Source of the DNA: an uncultured Prevotella sp.
GTDB taxonomy: Bacteria; Bacteroidota; Bacteroidia; Bacteroidales; Bacteroidaceae
Assembly: GCA_934217675.1 (NCBI GenBank)
Contig: CAKQCV010000043.1
Location: forward strand, 1 to 23,672
Length of the DNA stretch: 23,672 nucleotides
Direction: 5' to 3'
Every line of letters begins with the position of its first letter. Positions within the stretch are counted from its first letter, which is position 1. Positions 17,501 to 23,597 of this stretch are shown piece by piece. Position numbers and translations under genes: made by a program. The notes under the pieces were generated by a model. That model did not search any database and was not told the DNA's origin. It saw only the letters and a list, made by a program, of their open reading frames with translations.

Positions 17501-18352
17501 ATTGACAAATTGGGTTATTATGTTGACAAACAGAAAGGTATCAATGAAGCCGGTGGATTGCTCCATGCTTTGCAGTTGACAAATATTTCTAAAAAACTTA
17601 GTATACAGAACGGCTGTCTCTTCTATATTCCAGCATGGAATACGAGCAAGATAGATCCAGTGACAGGATTTGTCAATCTATTTAAACTCAGAGATATTAC
17701 TAATTCGGAAAGACGTAAAGATTTCTTTGAAAAATTTGATTCTATTAGATTTGTGTCAAAAGAAGATGGTTTTGAATTTACATTCAATTATGATAATTTT
17801 GAGACCCAATCGGAAGATTTCAAGAAAAGTTGGAGTGTCTTCACTCATGGTAAACGCATTGTGATGAATGAGAAGAACGGACACAAGCAAATGATAGATG
17901 TCTATCCGACAGAAATGCTAATTGAAGCTTTTGAAAAGATAGGTGTAAATTTACAGCCGAAGATGGAAATGATGCCTATTATAAATACAATAGAGGCAAA
18001 TAACACTAATGCAAGCTTCTTCAGCTCATTGTTCTATGCCTTTAAGATAACATTGCAGATGCGGAATAGCAATGCAGAAACAGGAGAAGATTTTATGCTT
18101 TCACCTGTTATAGTTAATGGCCACTATTTTTATAGTGTAAATGAAGCAGACAAAGGGTGTGATTCTAATGGCAACTGGATATCGAATTGGCCTGTAGATG
18201 CTGATGCCAATGGTGCTTATAATATTGCAAGAAAAGGTCTTTGGGCTATTCGCCAGATACAAAGAACACCTGCTGGTAAGCGTCTAAACTTAGCCATCAA
18301 AAACAATGAGTGGCTTAAATTTGCACAGCAAAAGCCATACGAGAATGAGTGA
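14507..18352 (+). CDS. cas12a: Cas12a (Cpf1) type V-A effector nuclease
   Basis: Single-protein CRISPR effector that processes its own pre-crRNA and cuts double-stranded DNA next to a T-rich PAM, using one RuvC site for both strands. The 1281 residues are normal for Cas12a. The N-terminus LTGLYSLSKTLRFELEPIGNTL is the family's opening WED block. crRNA-processing residues are expected around His807 (TARHKP) and the following Lys-rich stretch. RuvC-I is GIDRGERH with Asp880, RuvC-II is VVLEDLNKGF with Glu973, followed by the arginine-rich bridge helix (RGRQKIERNVYKQFEKAL), and RuvC-III is DADANGAYN with Asp1233. The Nuc-domain arginine is Arg1186 in QMRNSNAETGEDF. All catalytic positions are intact, so it should be active. 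No Shine-Dalgarno sequence precedes the start. It overlaps cas4 by eight bases. The call is certain by motif and by the cas4-cas1-cas2-array context. Confidence 0.98.
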   Translation: MKQLKELTGLYSLSKTLRFELEPIGNTLRHIEAKGIITQDEQRAEEYKKVKDIIDRYHKKFITMCLSSLKLSMDSLNKYVSLAEDSQRDEKAFEQVKAELRKQIVEAFKKGGSYSDLFKEKLIQKHLPEFVTDEEEKKMVENFSKFTTYFTGFNKNRENMYSDEEKSTAIAYRLIHENLPMFIDNMKSFGRIADSDVHLHFTEIESSFSEYLNVEHLSEMFLLNNFNSTLTQKQIENYNTVIGEINKYVNLYNQQHKDNRLPLLKPLYKMILSDRVALSWRSDGFTSDKEMIDAITKTYNELKEVLTGDGDNSLRNLLLNIDKYDVEHIYIANDLGLTDISQQLFGQYDVYTAAIKQELRNSVSPTAKEHRDPELYDERINKLFKSAKSFSISYLNSLVDLDHTAQSYYKQLGAYDRDGEQRVNLFTQIEMAYIAAKDILSGKHGNIGQSDAETAIIKNLLDAYKSLQHFIKPLLGSGDETDKDNEFDAKLREAWNALDIVTPLYNKVRNWLTRKPYSTEKIKLNFENNGVLLSGWVDSKTEKSDNGTQYGGYIFRKKNEIDEYDYYLGISSDKKLFRLDAKLHSGKEMYERLDYYQLKSQTIYGSSYMGNYGQDARNLLAAFQNSANLQGFDESIAPTTEEKVPAYLKRIKKSHVEAYQAMLNDEKVVGAYGNMKHHILGTLASLSRVPAAIDLSTHEELDIDELFDRIDNLPSKSFGYYPVSSDSIKEANCREEKPLFLFKISNKDLSYSTTYSNGLRKNRGKENLHTMYFKALLGMIQGVYDIGSGEVFFRRQTDHLSERTARHKPNEAIRNKNKLNKKKTSTFKYELVKNKRFTEDKILFHLSIVANYSKPEKCDVNSQVLDIIRNGGIKHIIGIDRGERHLLYLSLIDLNGNIVKQMTLNDIVNEYNGNTYATNYRDLLAEREGNRTEARKNWKKIENIKDIKQGYLSQVVHIISKMMVEYDAIVVLEDLNKGFVRGRQKIERNVYKQFEKALIDKLGYYVDKQKGINEAGGLLHALQLTNISKKLSIQNGCLFYIPAWNTSKIDPVTGFVNLFKLRDITNSERRKDFFEKFDSIRFVSKEDGFEFTFNYDNFETQSEDFKKSWSVFTHGKRIVMNEKNGHKQMIDVYPTEMLIEAFEKIGVNLQPKMEMMPIINTIEANNTNASFFSSLFYAFKITLQMRNSNAETGEDFMLSPVIVNGHYFYSVNEADKGCDSNGNWISNWPVDADANGAYNIARKGLWAIRQIQRTPAGKRLNLAIKNNEWLKFAQQKPYENE

Positions 18353-18914
18353 TTATATTTCACTTTCAACATTGAATGACTTTATCTTCTGTCCGTACTC
18401 CATATACTTGCACAGCGTGTATATGGAGTCGGATGAAGAGTTGTATAAAGCCACTCCACAAACCAAGGGAACTATTGCTCACCAAGGTGTGGATGAGAAG
18501 AAAGGTAGCACTCGAAAGAGTGATATTATGTCGCTCCCCGTATATTGTGACGAACTGGGAATATCTGGCAAGATAGATGTTTATAAACAAGACAGGCATC
18601 TTCTCATAGAGCGGAAGAACAACTTGAAACGCATCTTTCGTGGTCAGATATACCAGCTTTGGGGACAATACTTCTGCATGAAAGAAATGGGATATGAAGT
18701 TGATAAACTTGCATTCTACGAAATCTCCACAAACAAAATGATAGATGTGGAACTGCCTGGAGCATCAGGCAAACAAGAACTTGTTGGATTTATCGAGCAA
18801 TTCAAAAACTACAATCCTGCTTCTACTATGTTTAAAGTCAATCCAAACAAGTGCATCCATTGCATCTATTGCAATCTTTGCGATAAAACAGAAACAGACA
18901 ATGTTTACACATAA
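18345..18914 (+). CDS. cas4: Cas4 exonuclease of spacer acquisition
   Basis: Cas4 trims and selects PAM-bearing prespacers and works with Cas1-Cas2. At 189 residues (start at 18345, overlapping the cas12a stop by eight bases) it has the RecB-nuclease motifs: His46 (GTIAHQGVDE), Asp78 (GKIDVYK), Glu89-x-Lys91 (IERK), and QIYQLWGQYF (the QxxxY motif, 101-109). An iron-sulfur cluster is expected from Cys16 (FIFCPYSIYL) with C-terminal cysteines 170, 173, 176 and 179 (CIHCIYCNLC); there is one Cys more than the usual three at the C-terminus. An upstream in-frame start at 18306 would add 13 residues not found in the family and is rejected. The overlap with cas12a suggests coupled translation. Confidence 0.95.
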   Translation: MSDYISLSTLNDFIFCPYSIYLHSVYMESDEELYKATPQTKGTIAHQGVDEKKGSTRKSDIMSLPVYCDELGISGKIDVYKQDRHLLIERKNNLKRIFRGQIYQLWGQYFCMKEMGYEVDKLAFYEISTNKMIDVELPGASGKQELVGFIEQFKNYNPASTMFKVNPNKCIHCIYCNLCDKTETDNVYT

Positions 18915-18924
18915 GGATATAGAA

Positions 18925-19878
18925 ATGCGAACCATCTTTGTGGTGAATTGCATAGAGCATGACCGAAGCCTGAGAGTGAATAGTGGTGAACTGATGTTGG
19001 AGGAACTTGATGGGGACAAGAAGAAAACCCTCACCAAGTTTCCCTTTCAAAAGCTATTGGCGCTTTTCATCATCGGGCATATTACGGTTACAACTCCACT
19101 TATTGAAAAATGCAAGAAATATGGTGTTGCCCTTGTCGTAATGAAACCAAATCTTCGCCCTGTGTTCTTTTGGGAAAACTCTGCAGAGGCAAACTATTTG
19201 CTTAGGAAAAGACAATATGAATTCAAACAAGATGATATTAGCATCGCCAAGATAATCATTCACAATAAAATTCTAAACCAAAAAGCATTATTAATAAAAA
19301 CGAGGAAAAAAGATACTTCTACAACAGAAGCAATATCTTTATGCACAGCAGCACTGAATACTATTCAAGACGTTAAAGACTACAATCAACTAATGGGATT
19401 GGAAGGCACTATTGCCAAGAACTTTTTCTCTGCATATTATCAAAATCTAAATTGGAAAGGAAGACACCCAAGAATGAAAAATGATATTCTTAATGTTACA
19501 CTTGATATAGGATATACTATACTTTTCAATTTTATGGAAAGTTTCATCCGCATGTTTGGCTTCGATTTATATGTCGGAATATATCATCGTTTGTGGTTCA
19601 AACGTAAATCTCTTGTATGCGACCTTATAGAACCTTTCAGATGCATCATCGATCATACCATATTATTAGCTTTTAACAGAAAACAATTTTCTGAAAAGGA
19701 TTTCACTCTCATTAAACAAGAGTATCATCTTAAATATGAAAAGTGCGCAGACTACTACAAAGTGTTTTATGATGCCTTGATAGAAAGGAAAATGAGTTTC
19801 TTTAATTTTATGCAAAATTACTACCGTTGTTTCATGGGGTGTAAATCTGTTATAAAATATCCAACTTTTGAAGTTTAG
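18925..19878 (+). CDS. cas1: Cas1 integrase
   Basis: Cas1 is the metal-dependent integrase that, with Cas2, inserts new spacers at the leader end. The 317-residue protein has the catalytic Glu160 (MGLEGTIAKNFF), His221 (VGIYHRLWF) and the Asp233/Glu236 pair (SLVCDLIEPFR), the order expected for the Cas1 fold. The start at 18925 is favoured because AAGGA lies seven bases upstream and the chain then opens with MRTIFVVN, the usual first strand. An ATG at 18901 in the same frame would add eight residues and overlap cas4. The gene begins ten bases after cas4 and ends one base before the cas2 ATG, so the three adaptation genes are tightly packed. Confidence 0.96.
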   Translation: MRTIFVVNCIEHDRSLRVNSGELMLEELDGDKKKTLTKFPFQKLLALFIIGHITVTTPLIEKCKKYGVALVVMKPNLRPVFFWENSAEANYLLRKRQYEFKQDDISIAKIIIHNKILNQKALLIKTRKKDTSTTEAISLCTAALNTIQDVKDYNQLMGLEGTIAKNFFSAYYQNLNWKGRHPRMKNDILNVTLDIGYTILFNFMESFIRMFGFDLYVGIYHRLWFKRKSLVCDLIEPFRCIIDHTILLAFNRKQFSEKDFTLIKQEYHLKYEKCADYYKVFYDALIERKMSFFNFMQNYYRCFMGCKSVIKYPTFEV

Positions 19879-19879
19879 A

Positions 19880-20149
19880 ATGATAATTATTAGTTACGAC
19901 ATATCAAATGACAAGATGCGCACTAATTTCTCCAAAATGCTAAAAAGCAATGGAGCAATACGTCTTCAATTCTCTGTGTATGAAGTCAGGAACACCAAAC
20001 GAATCATGGACAACCTAATTGTCAAGATTGAAGCGTATTCCAAGCATTTTACCCCTGATGATAGCGTTGTTATTTTTGACGTCACATCAGATAATATCAA
20101 AAAATATGGTAATGCAATACATAGAGATCAAGACGTGGTATATTTTTAA
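19880..20149 (+). CDS. cas2: Cas2
   Basis: Cas2 is the small ferredoxin-fold dimer that bridges two Cas1 dimers in the integration complex. The 89-residue product starts MIIISYDISNDKMR, the classic first strand with the conserved Asp7, and has LQFSVYEVRNT, the second family block (usually QxSVFE-like). The ATG at 19880 is one base after the cas1 stop; a TTG at 19868 in frame would add four residues and is less likely. Length is normal for Cas2. The CRISPR leader starts right after the stop. Confidence 0.95.
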   Translation: MIIISYDISNDKMRTNFSKMLKSNGAIRLQFSVYEVRNTKRIMDNLIVKIEAYSKHFTPDDSVVIFDVTSDNIKKYGNAIHRDQDVVYF

Positions 20150-20325
20150 TTACAAACCCCTGTCTATATGTTTTATAACGTTTCTTACATAAAAAGCTAT
20201 ATATCAAGATATTAACATCAGATACATATACTATATTTTCTACTATGGGGAGTAAATTATACAATAAACATTACTCACAAATATTTGTATATTAAAACTT
20301 TTTGAGTAACTTTGCAAAAGTTAAA
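20150..20325 (+). promoter_or_regulatory. CRISPR leader
   Basis: A 176-base AT-rich stretch between the cas2 stop and the first repeat, as expected for the side of the array where new spacers enter. It contains the pre-crRNA promoter (20284-20314), a 12-bp perfect palindrome ACAAATATTTGT at 20277-20288, GAGTAA at 20250-20255 and 20304-20309 with its complement TTACTC at 20271-20276, and a ten-base identity to the repeat core (TTTCTACTAT at 20237-20246) inside a hairpin-capable segment. Confidence 0.85.
20284..20314 (+). promoter_or_regulatory. Pre-crRNA promoter
   Basis: TTTG (20284-20287), 19 bases, TAACTTTG (20307-20314). Transcription would begin about 20318-20322, just before the first repeat at 20326. 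The -33 box lies within a perfect palindrome. Confidence 0.75.
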
Positions 20326-22021
20326 GGCTATAAAGCCTAAATAATTTCTACTATTGTAGATTCTTGCAAATCGCACATATAAGAAGCGGCTATAAAGCCT
20401 AAATAATTTCTACTATTGTAGATCGTAAGAATTTAAAATTATATACTGATGACGGCTATAAAGCCTAAATAATTTCTACTATTGTAGATAAGGTTTTCGT
20501 TGATATTTGTTTTATTTGGCTATAAAGCCTAAATAATTTCTACTATTGTAGATTCTTTGCTTGCAAGTTCTAATAGTAATGGCTATAAAGCCTAAATAAT
20601 TTCTACTATTGTAGATCTGCAACATGTAGCTTAGTTTCTTTCCGAGGCTATAAAGCCTAAATAATTTCTACTATTGTAGATCAAGAGCGCATTTCTTTGA
20701 TTAAAGATAGGCTATAAAGCCTAAATAATTTCTACTATTGTAGATGTGGACGGGCATGATGCACACCTTGAGCAGGCTATAAAGCCTAAATAATTTCTAC
20801 TATTGTAGATTTCAATAATAGAGACCGCCAGGAGACTGGGCTATAAAGCCTAAATAATTTCTACTATTGTAGATGGTAAACAATAGGGTAAACAATAGGG
20901 TAAGGCTATAAAGCCTAAATAATTTCTACTATTGTAGATAAGGAGGGTTTAACCGCTTTGGGTTTGGCGGCTATAAAGCCTAAATAATTTCTACTATTGT
21001 AGATACAACCAAGTAAGCGTACAATCTTCTTAAGGCTATAAAGCCTAAATAATTTCTACTATTGTAGATTCTAACGATAAATATATTATCCCTATAGAGG
21101 CTATAAAGCCTAAATAATTTCTACTATTGTAGATGTTCTATCATTTTAGCTATAATCTCTAGTGGCTATAAAGCCTAAATAATTTCTACTATTGTAGATA
21201 ACCTTCTTTCCGAGGTCGTACATCTTGTCGGCTATAAAGCCTAAATAATTTCTACTATTGTAGATTAAAAGTGCTGATTTTCAATTCTTTGGTTGGCTAT
21301 AAAGCCTAAATAATTTCTACTATTGTAGATAACAGCCTTTTTTTAACCTCTATGAGTCGGCTATAAAGCCTAAATAATTTCTACTATTGTAGATGAATAT
21401 GCTAACAGGATTCACAAAAGAAGGGCTATAAAGCCTAAATAATTTCTACTATTGTAGATTCTATCGTTATTGGAGATAGAGATGTATCGGCTATAAAGCC
21501 TAAATAATTTCTACTATTGTAGATTCCACCGTCTCGCCTGGCTTCTTCACTGGGCTATAAAGCCTAAATAATTTCTACTATTGTAGATGTAGTTCTTCTT
21601 GCCTTTAGACGTAGATTCGGCTATAAAGCCTAAATAATTTCTACTATTGTAGATAGAAACAAGAAGATATACCTGTAGGAAGGCTATAAAGCCTAAATAA
21701 TTTCTACTATTGTAGATAGTATCAACTGTAGTCTTGACGATGGTGGGCTATAAAGCCTAAATAATTTCTACTATTGTAGATTCTTCGTGTCGGCTCGTGA
21801 GAGTAGATGGCTATAAAGCCTAAATAATTTCTACTATTGTAGATATTACTGATAACAGGCAACCGTCCGTCAGGCTATAAAGCCTAAATAATTTCTACTA
21901 TTGTAGATATATTAGCGGCAACGATACTATCATATGGCTATAAAGCCTAAATAATTTCTACTATTGTAGATAGTGAAATTGTATCTTCCTGTGAGGCGAA
22001 GGCTATAAAGCCTAAATAATT
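20326..22021 (+). CRISPR. Type V-A CRISPR array, 26 spacers
   Basis: Twenty-six identical 36-base repeats alternate with 26 spacers of 26-30 bases (lengths in order 26, 30, 28, 27, 29, 28, 29, 28, 29, 29, 29, 29, 29, 30, 29, 28, 29, 29, 28, 30, 27, 28, 27, 28, 27, 29). The repeat begins GGCTATAAAGCC and ends AATTTCTACTATTGTAGAT. The 3' part forms the Cas12a handle hairpin TCTAC-TATT-GTAGA followed by T, as in other type V-A repeats. A second small hairpin GGCT-ATAA-AGCC is possible at the 5' end. The 27th repeat (22001-22021) keeps only its first 21 bases and lacks the handle. Transcription is rightward, away from cas2. Uniform repeats and a complete cas set suggest recent activity. Confidence 0.99.
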
Positions 22022-22154
22022 CAATCTAAGTCCCAATTTTTACACCATAACGGAAGGTGATAAAATGACACGCCAAAGCTAATACATTATTTTGTTGAAT
22101 AATTAATTTTGATTTATCCAGAATATGGAGTGATTATATTTATTGAAGTTTCGG

Positions 22155-22628
22155 ATTTTGTTCTTCCCCTCCCCCGCCTCCCCTTTAACAGGGGCGGAGC
22201 AGTTACTCTTACTCTTGAGAATGCTTTCGTAAAGTGAACAAACTAAGAATTGGTAAAGTAAGTTCACCAACATGATGTAATGTTTCCTAAGCACATGTAC
22301 TTCAATGCCCACATAATGGAAAAGCATTGCCCACGGCTTGGGCACTCTGTTAAAAAGGTGCGGGGCATATAGACAATGCATCACTTCACCATGTCAACAG
22401 ACAGTACAAAAGTGCATATAATATTAACGCGTATATTAGCATTGCAAATACGCTTACCCCATTTAGGATACTTCTAATGATACTTTATTTCGCAAATTTT
22501 CATACATATACTAAAAAGGGCGAAGCAGTTTGCTTTTCTAATCAAAAGAAAATCACACAGCATTATCAATAGTGAGAGTAACTGCTCCGCCCCCAAAGGG
22601 GAAGGCGGGGGAGGGGAAAATACAAAAT
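22155..22628. repeat. Long inverted-repeat pair, MITE-like or REP-like
   Basis: The arm 22155-22224 and the arm 22560-22628 are inverted copies with a few mismatches and gaps. Shared blocks are ATTTTGT, TTCCCCTCCCCCGCC, CCCCTTT, GGGGCGGAGCAGTTACTCT and AATGC. Each arm has its own CCCC/GGGG hairpin. A shorter related piece, GGGCGAAGCAGTT (22518-22530), faces AACTGCTCCGCCC (22580-22592) to form a second inner hairpin. The 335 bases between the arms hold only weak hairpins (for example TGCCCA-CGGCT-TGGGCA at 22328-22344) and a doubtful frame. No transposase is present. Its G/C-rich arms differ sharply from the AT-rich surroundings. Confidence 0.7.
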
Positions 22629-22719
22629 AGAATTAGGTTAAGCTTAAATTCTTATGTATTTATTTTTTGAATAAAGAATTGCCATATTGCCACTATCAGC
22701 ATAACATATTATTTATCAA

Positions 22720-22756
22720 CCACTTACGTTAGTGGCAGATTATTTTAATCTGCCAC
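22720..22756. repeat. Overlapping hairpins in the right flank
   Basis: GTGGCAGATTA (22732-22742), TTT, TAATCTGCCAC (22746-22756) is a perfect 11-base-pair stem. It overlaps a second inverted repeat CCACT/AGTGG (22720-22735). No T-tract follows, so it is more likely a site or element end than a terminator. Confidence 0.55.
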
Positions 22757-22773
22757 CATATTGCCATAACCAG

Positions 22774-23009
22774 AAAGATTACATTCATAATCTAACAACC
22801 AGATACTCAGTACCTTTAGATGTTCTACGGCGTTTCAACCCATCAATGTTTATTACCAACTTTCACCACATCAACAGTTGCCGATTGAAATTCGAGTGTT
22901 TGTCATCCAACATTTTTATTTATCCGCAGAGCCGACGCCTTATGGTTATAATATGGAGCCTCATCGAGTGTCATCAGAAGACACTTTAAGTTCGTTTGAA
23001 CGCTTATAA
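22774..23009 (+). pseudogene. Possible decayed LysM-like domain gene
   Basis: One frame (22774-22842) reads KDYIHNLTTRYSVPLDVL then RRFNP, which follows the LysM pattern (small loop, IA-like helix, R-Y-x-V, L-x-x-x-NP). After about 22840 a different frame stays open to a stop at 23007-23009 and contains QLPIEIRVFV, resembling the end strand of a LysM unit, and later HRVSSEDTLSSFERL, resembling the start of another. A single frameshift near 22840 would join them. No intact start or complete protein is seen. LysM domains bind peptidoglycan. This is a weak resemblance and could be chance. Confidence 0.25.
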
Positions 23010-23063
23010 TGTACGAATGTTATTTTCATATTTTACGGTTTTAATGTTTCAGTCTTTAAATAA

Positions 23064-23198
23064 CTAAAGTTTCGAATTATGCCTTGTCACTCTTTGTTTC
23101 CTGCCGTTATTCTGTATATAACAAGGCAGGTAAAGCCCTCCAAGCCGATAGGTTTCAACATTGTTCCCCAATTTTTCACCGCTTAAATTCAGTTTCAT
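23064..23198 (-). CDS. Hypothetical 44-residue protein
   Basis: A short leftward frame with ATG at 23198, product beginning MKLNLSGEKLGNNVETYRLG and continuing GLYLPCYIQNNGRKQRVTRH then NSKL (three segments in order). It is soluble and basic at the C-terminus. I do not recognise the family. Support comes from the higher G+C of this stretch relative to the flanks, an AT-rich upstream region, and a perfect palindrome 40-64 bases before the start that could be an operator. It could also be the surviving N-terminal part of a longer broken gene, since no other frame to its left continues clearly. Confidence 0.4.
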   Translation of the reverse strand: MKLNLSGEKLGNNVETYRLGGLYLPCYIQNNGRKQRVTRHNSKL

Positions 23199-23237
23199 AC
23201 GTTTCAATTTTAATAGTTTGATTTTTATTTTGTAAGT

Positions 23238-23262
23238 GTATCATTTATGCAGTAAATGATAC
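23238..23262. promoter_or_regulatory. Perfect 10-bp-arm palindrome, possible operator
   Basis: GTATCATTTA (23238-23247), TGCAG, TAAATGATAC (23253-23262). It lies upstream of the 44-codon leftward frame. The half-site ATGATAC recurs as a direct tandem at 23554-23560 and 23562-23568. Confidence 0.45.
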
Positions 23263-23344
23263 TAAATATTCTACAAATTTGCAAGAAAACAGACTTGTTA
23301 TTTTTGCAATTTCAGACAAAAAAGCCTTATTTCTTTCAATTATT

Positions 23345-23469
23345 AGTGGCATATAATACCATATCTAATCATTTTAGTGGCAATAAAGTGGCAATTTATA
23401 ATTAATTGCAATACATTTAATCAGCTATAACTAAGCAAGTTATATAGTATAGTGGCAATAGTGGCAATT
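23345..23469. repeat. Cluster of AGTGGCAAT motifs
   Basis: AGTGGCAAT occurs at 23376, 23387, 23451 and 23460, with a near copy AGTGGCATA at 23345. Spacings are 31, 11, 64 and 9 bases. Inverted copies ATTGCCACT and ATTGCCAT lie at 22686 and 22678, next to the hairpin at 22732 that also contains AGTGGCA. They look like protein-binding sites or iterons, or remnants of a repeated element. Confidence 0.5.
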
Positions 23470-23597
23470 AAAAATAAAAAATATACTTTTCAGAAGTATT
23501 ATTCTTATATATCATTATAAATCAAGTTATTGCCTAAAATCTTTCTTCATTTTATGATACTATGATACTTCTTTTTCAAAAAAATATTTTCATAAGA

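Noticed and set aside
18306..18344. Longer cas4 start
   Set aside because: It lies inside the end of cas12a and adds 13 residues with no family match; the ATG at 18345 overlaps the cas12a stop in the usual way.
18745..18924. Longer cas1 start
   Set aside because: The extension is antiparallel in content to cas4 coding sequence, and MRTIFVVN with AAGGA upstream is a better start.
20617..21229. Spacers 5 and 14 sharing TTCTTTCCGAGG
   Set aside because: In spacer 5 the last two bases belong to the repeat, leaving a ten-base match that is plausible by chance.
20362..22000. Self-targeting spacers
   Set aside because: No spacer was recognised elsewhere in the window by eye; only a genome-wide search could settle it.
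20150..22100. tracrRNA or anti-repeat
   Set aside because: No sequence complementary to the repeat was seen outside the array, and Cas12a does not need one.
22103..22384. 93-codon minus-strand frame across the inverted-repeat arm
   Set aside because: About a fifth of it is translated from the G/C-rich repeat arm (SAPVKGEAGEGK), it has no recognisable domain, and it probably reflects a dispersed repeat rather than a gene. Its other part (VGIEVHVLRKHYIMLVNLL) might be worth a database check.
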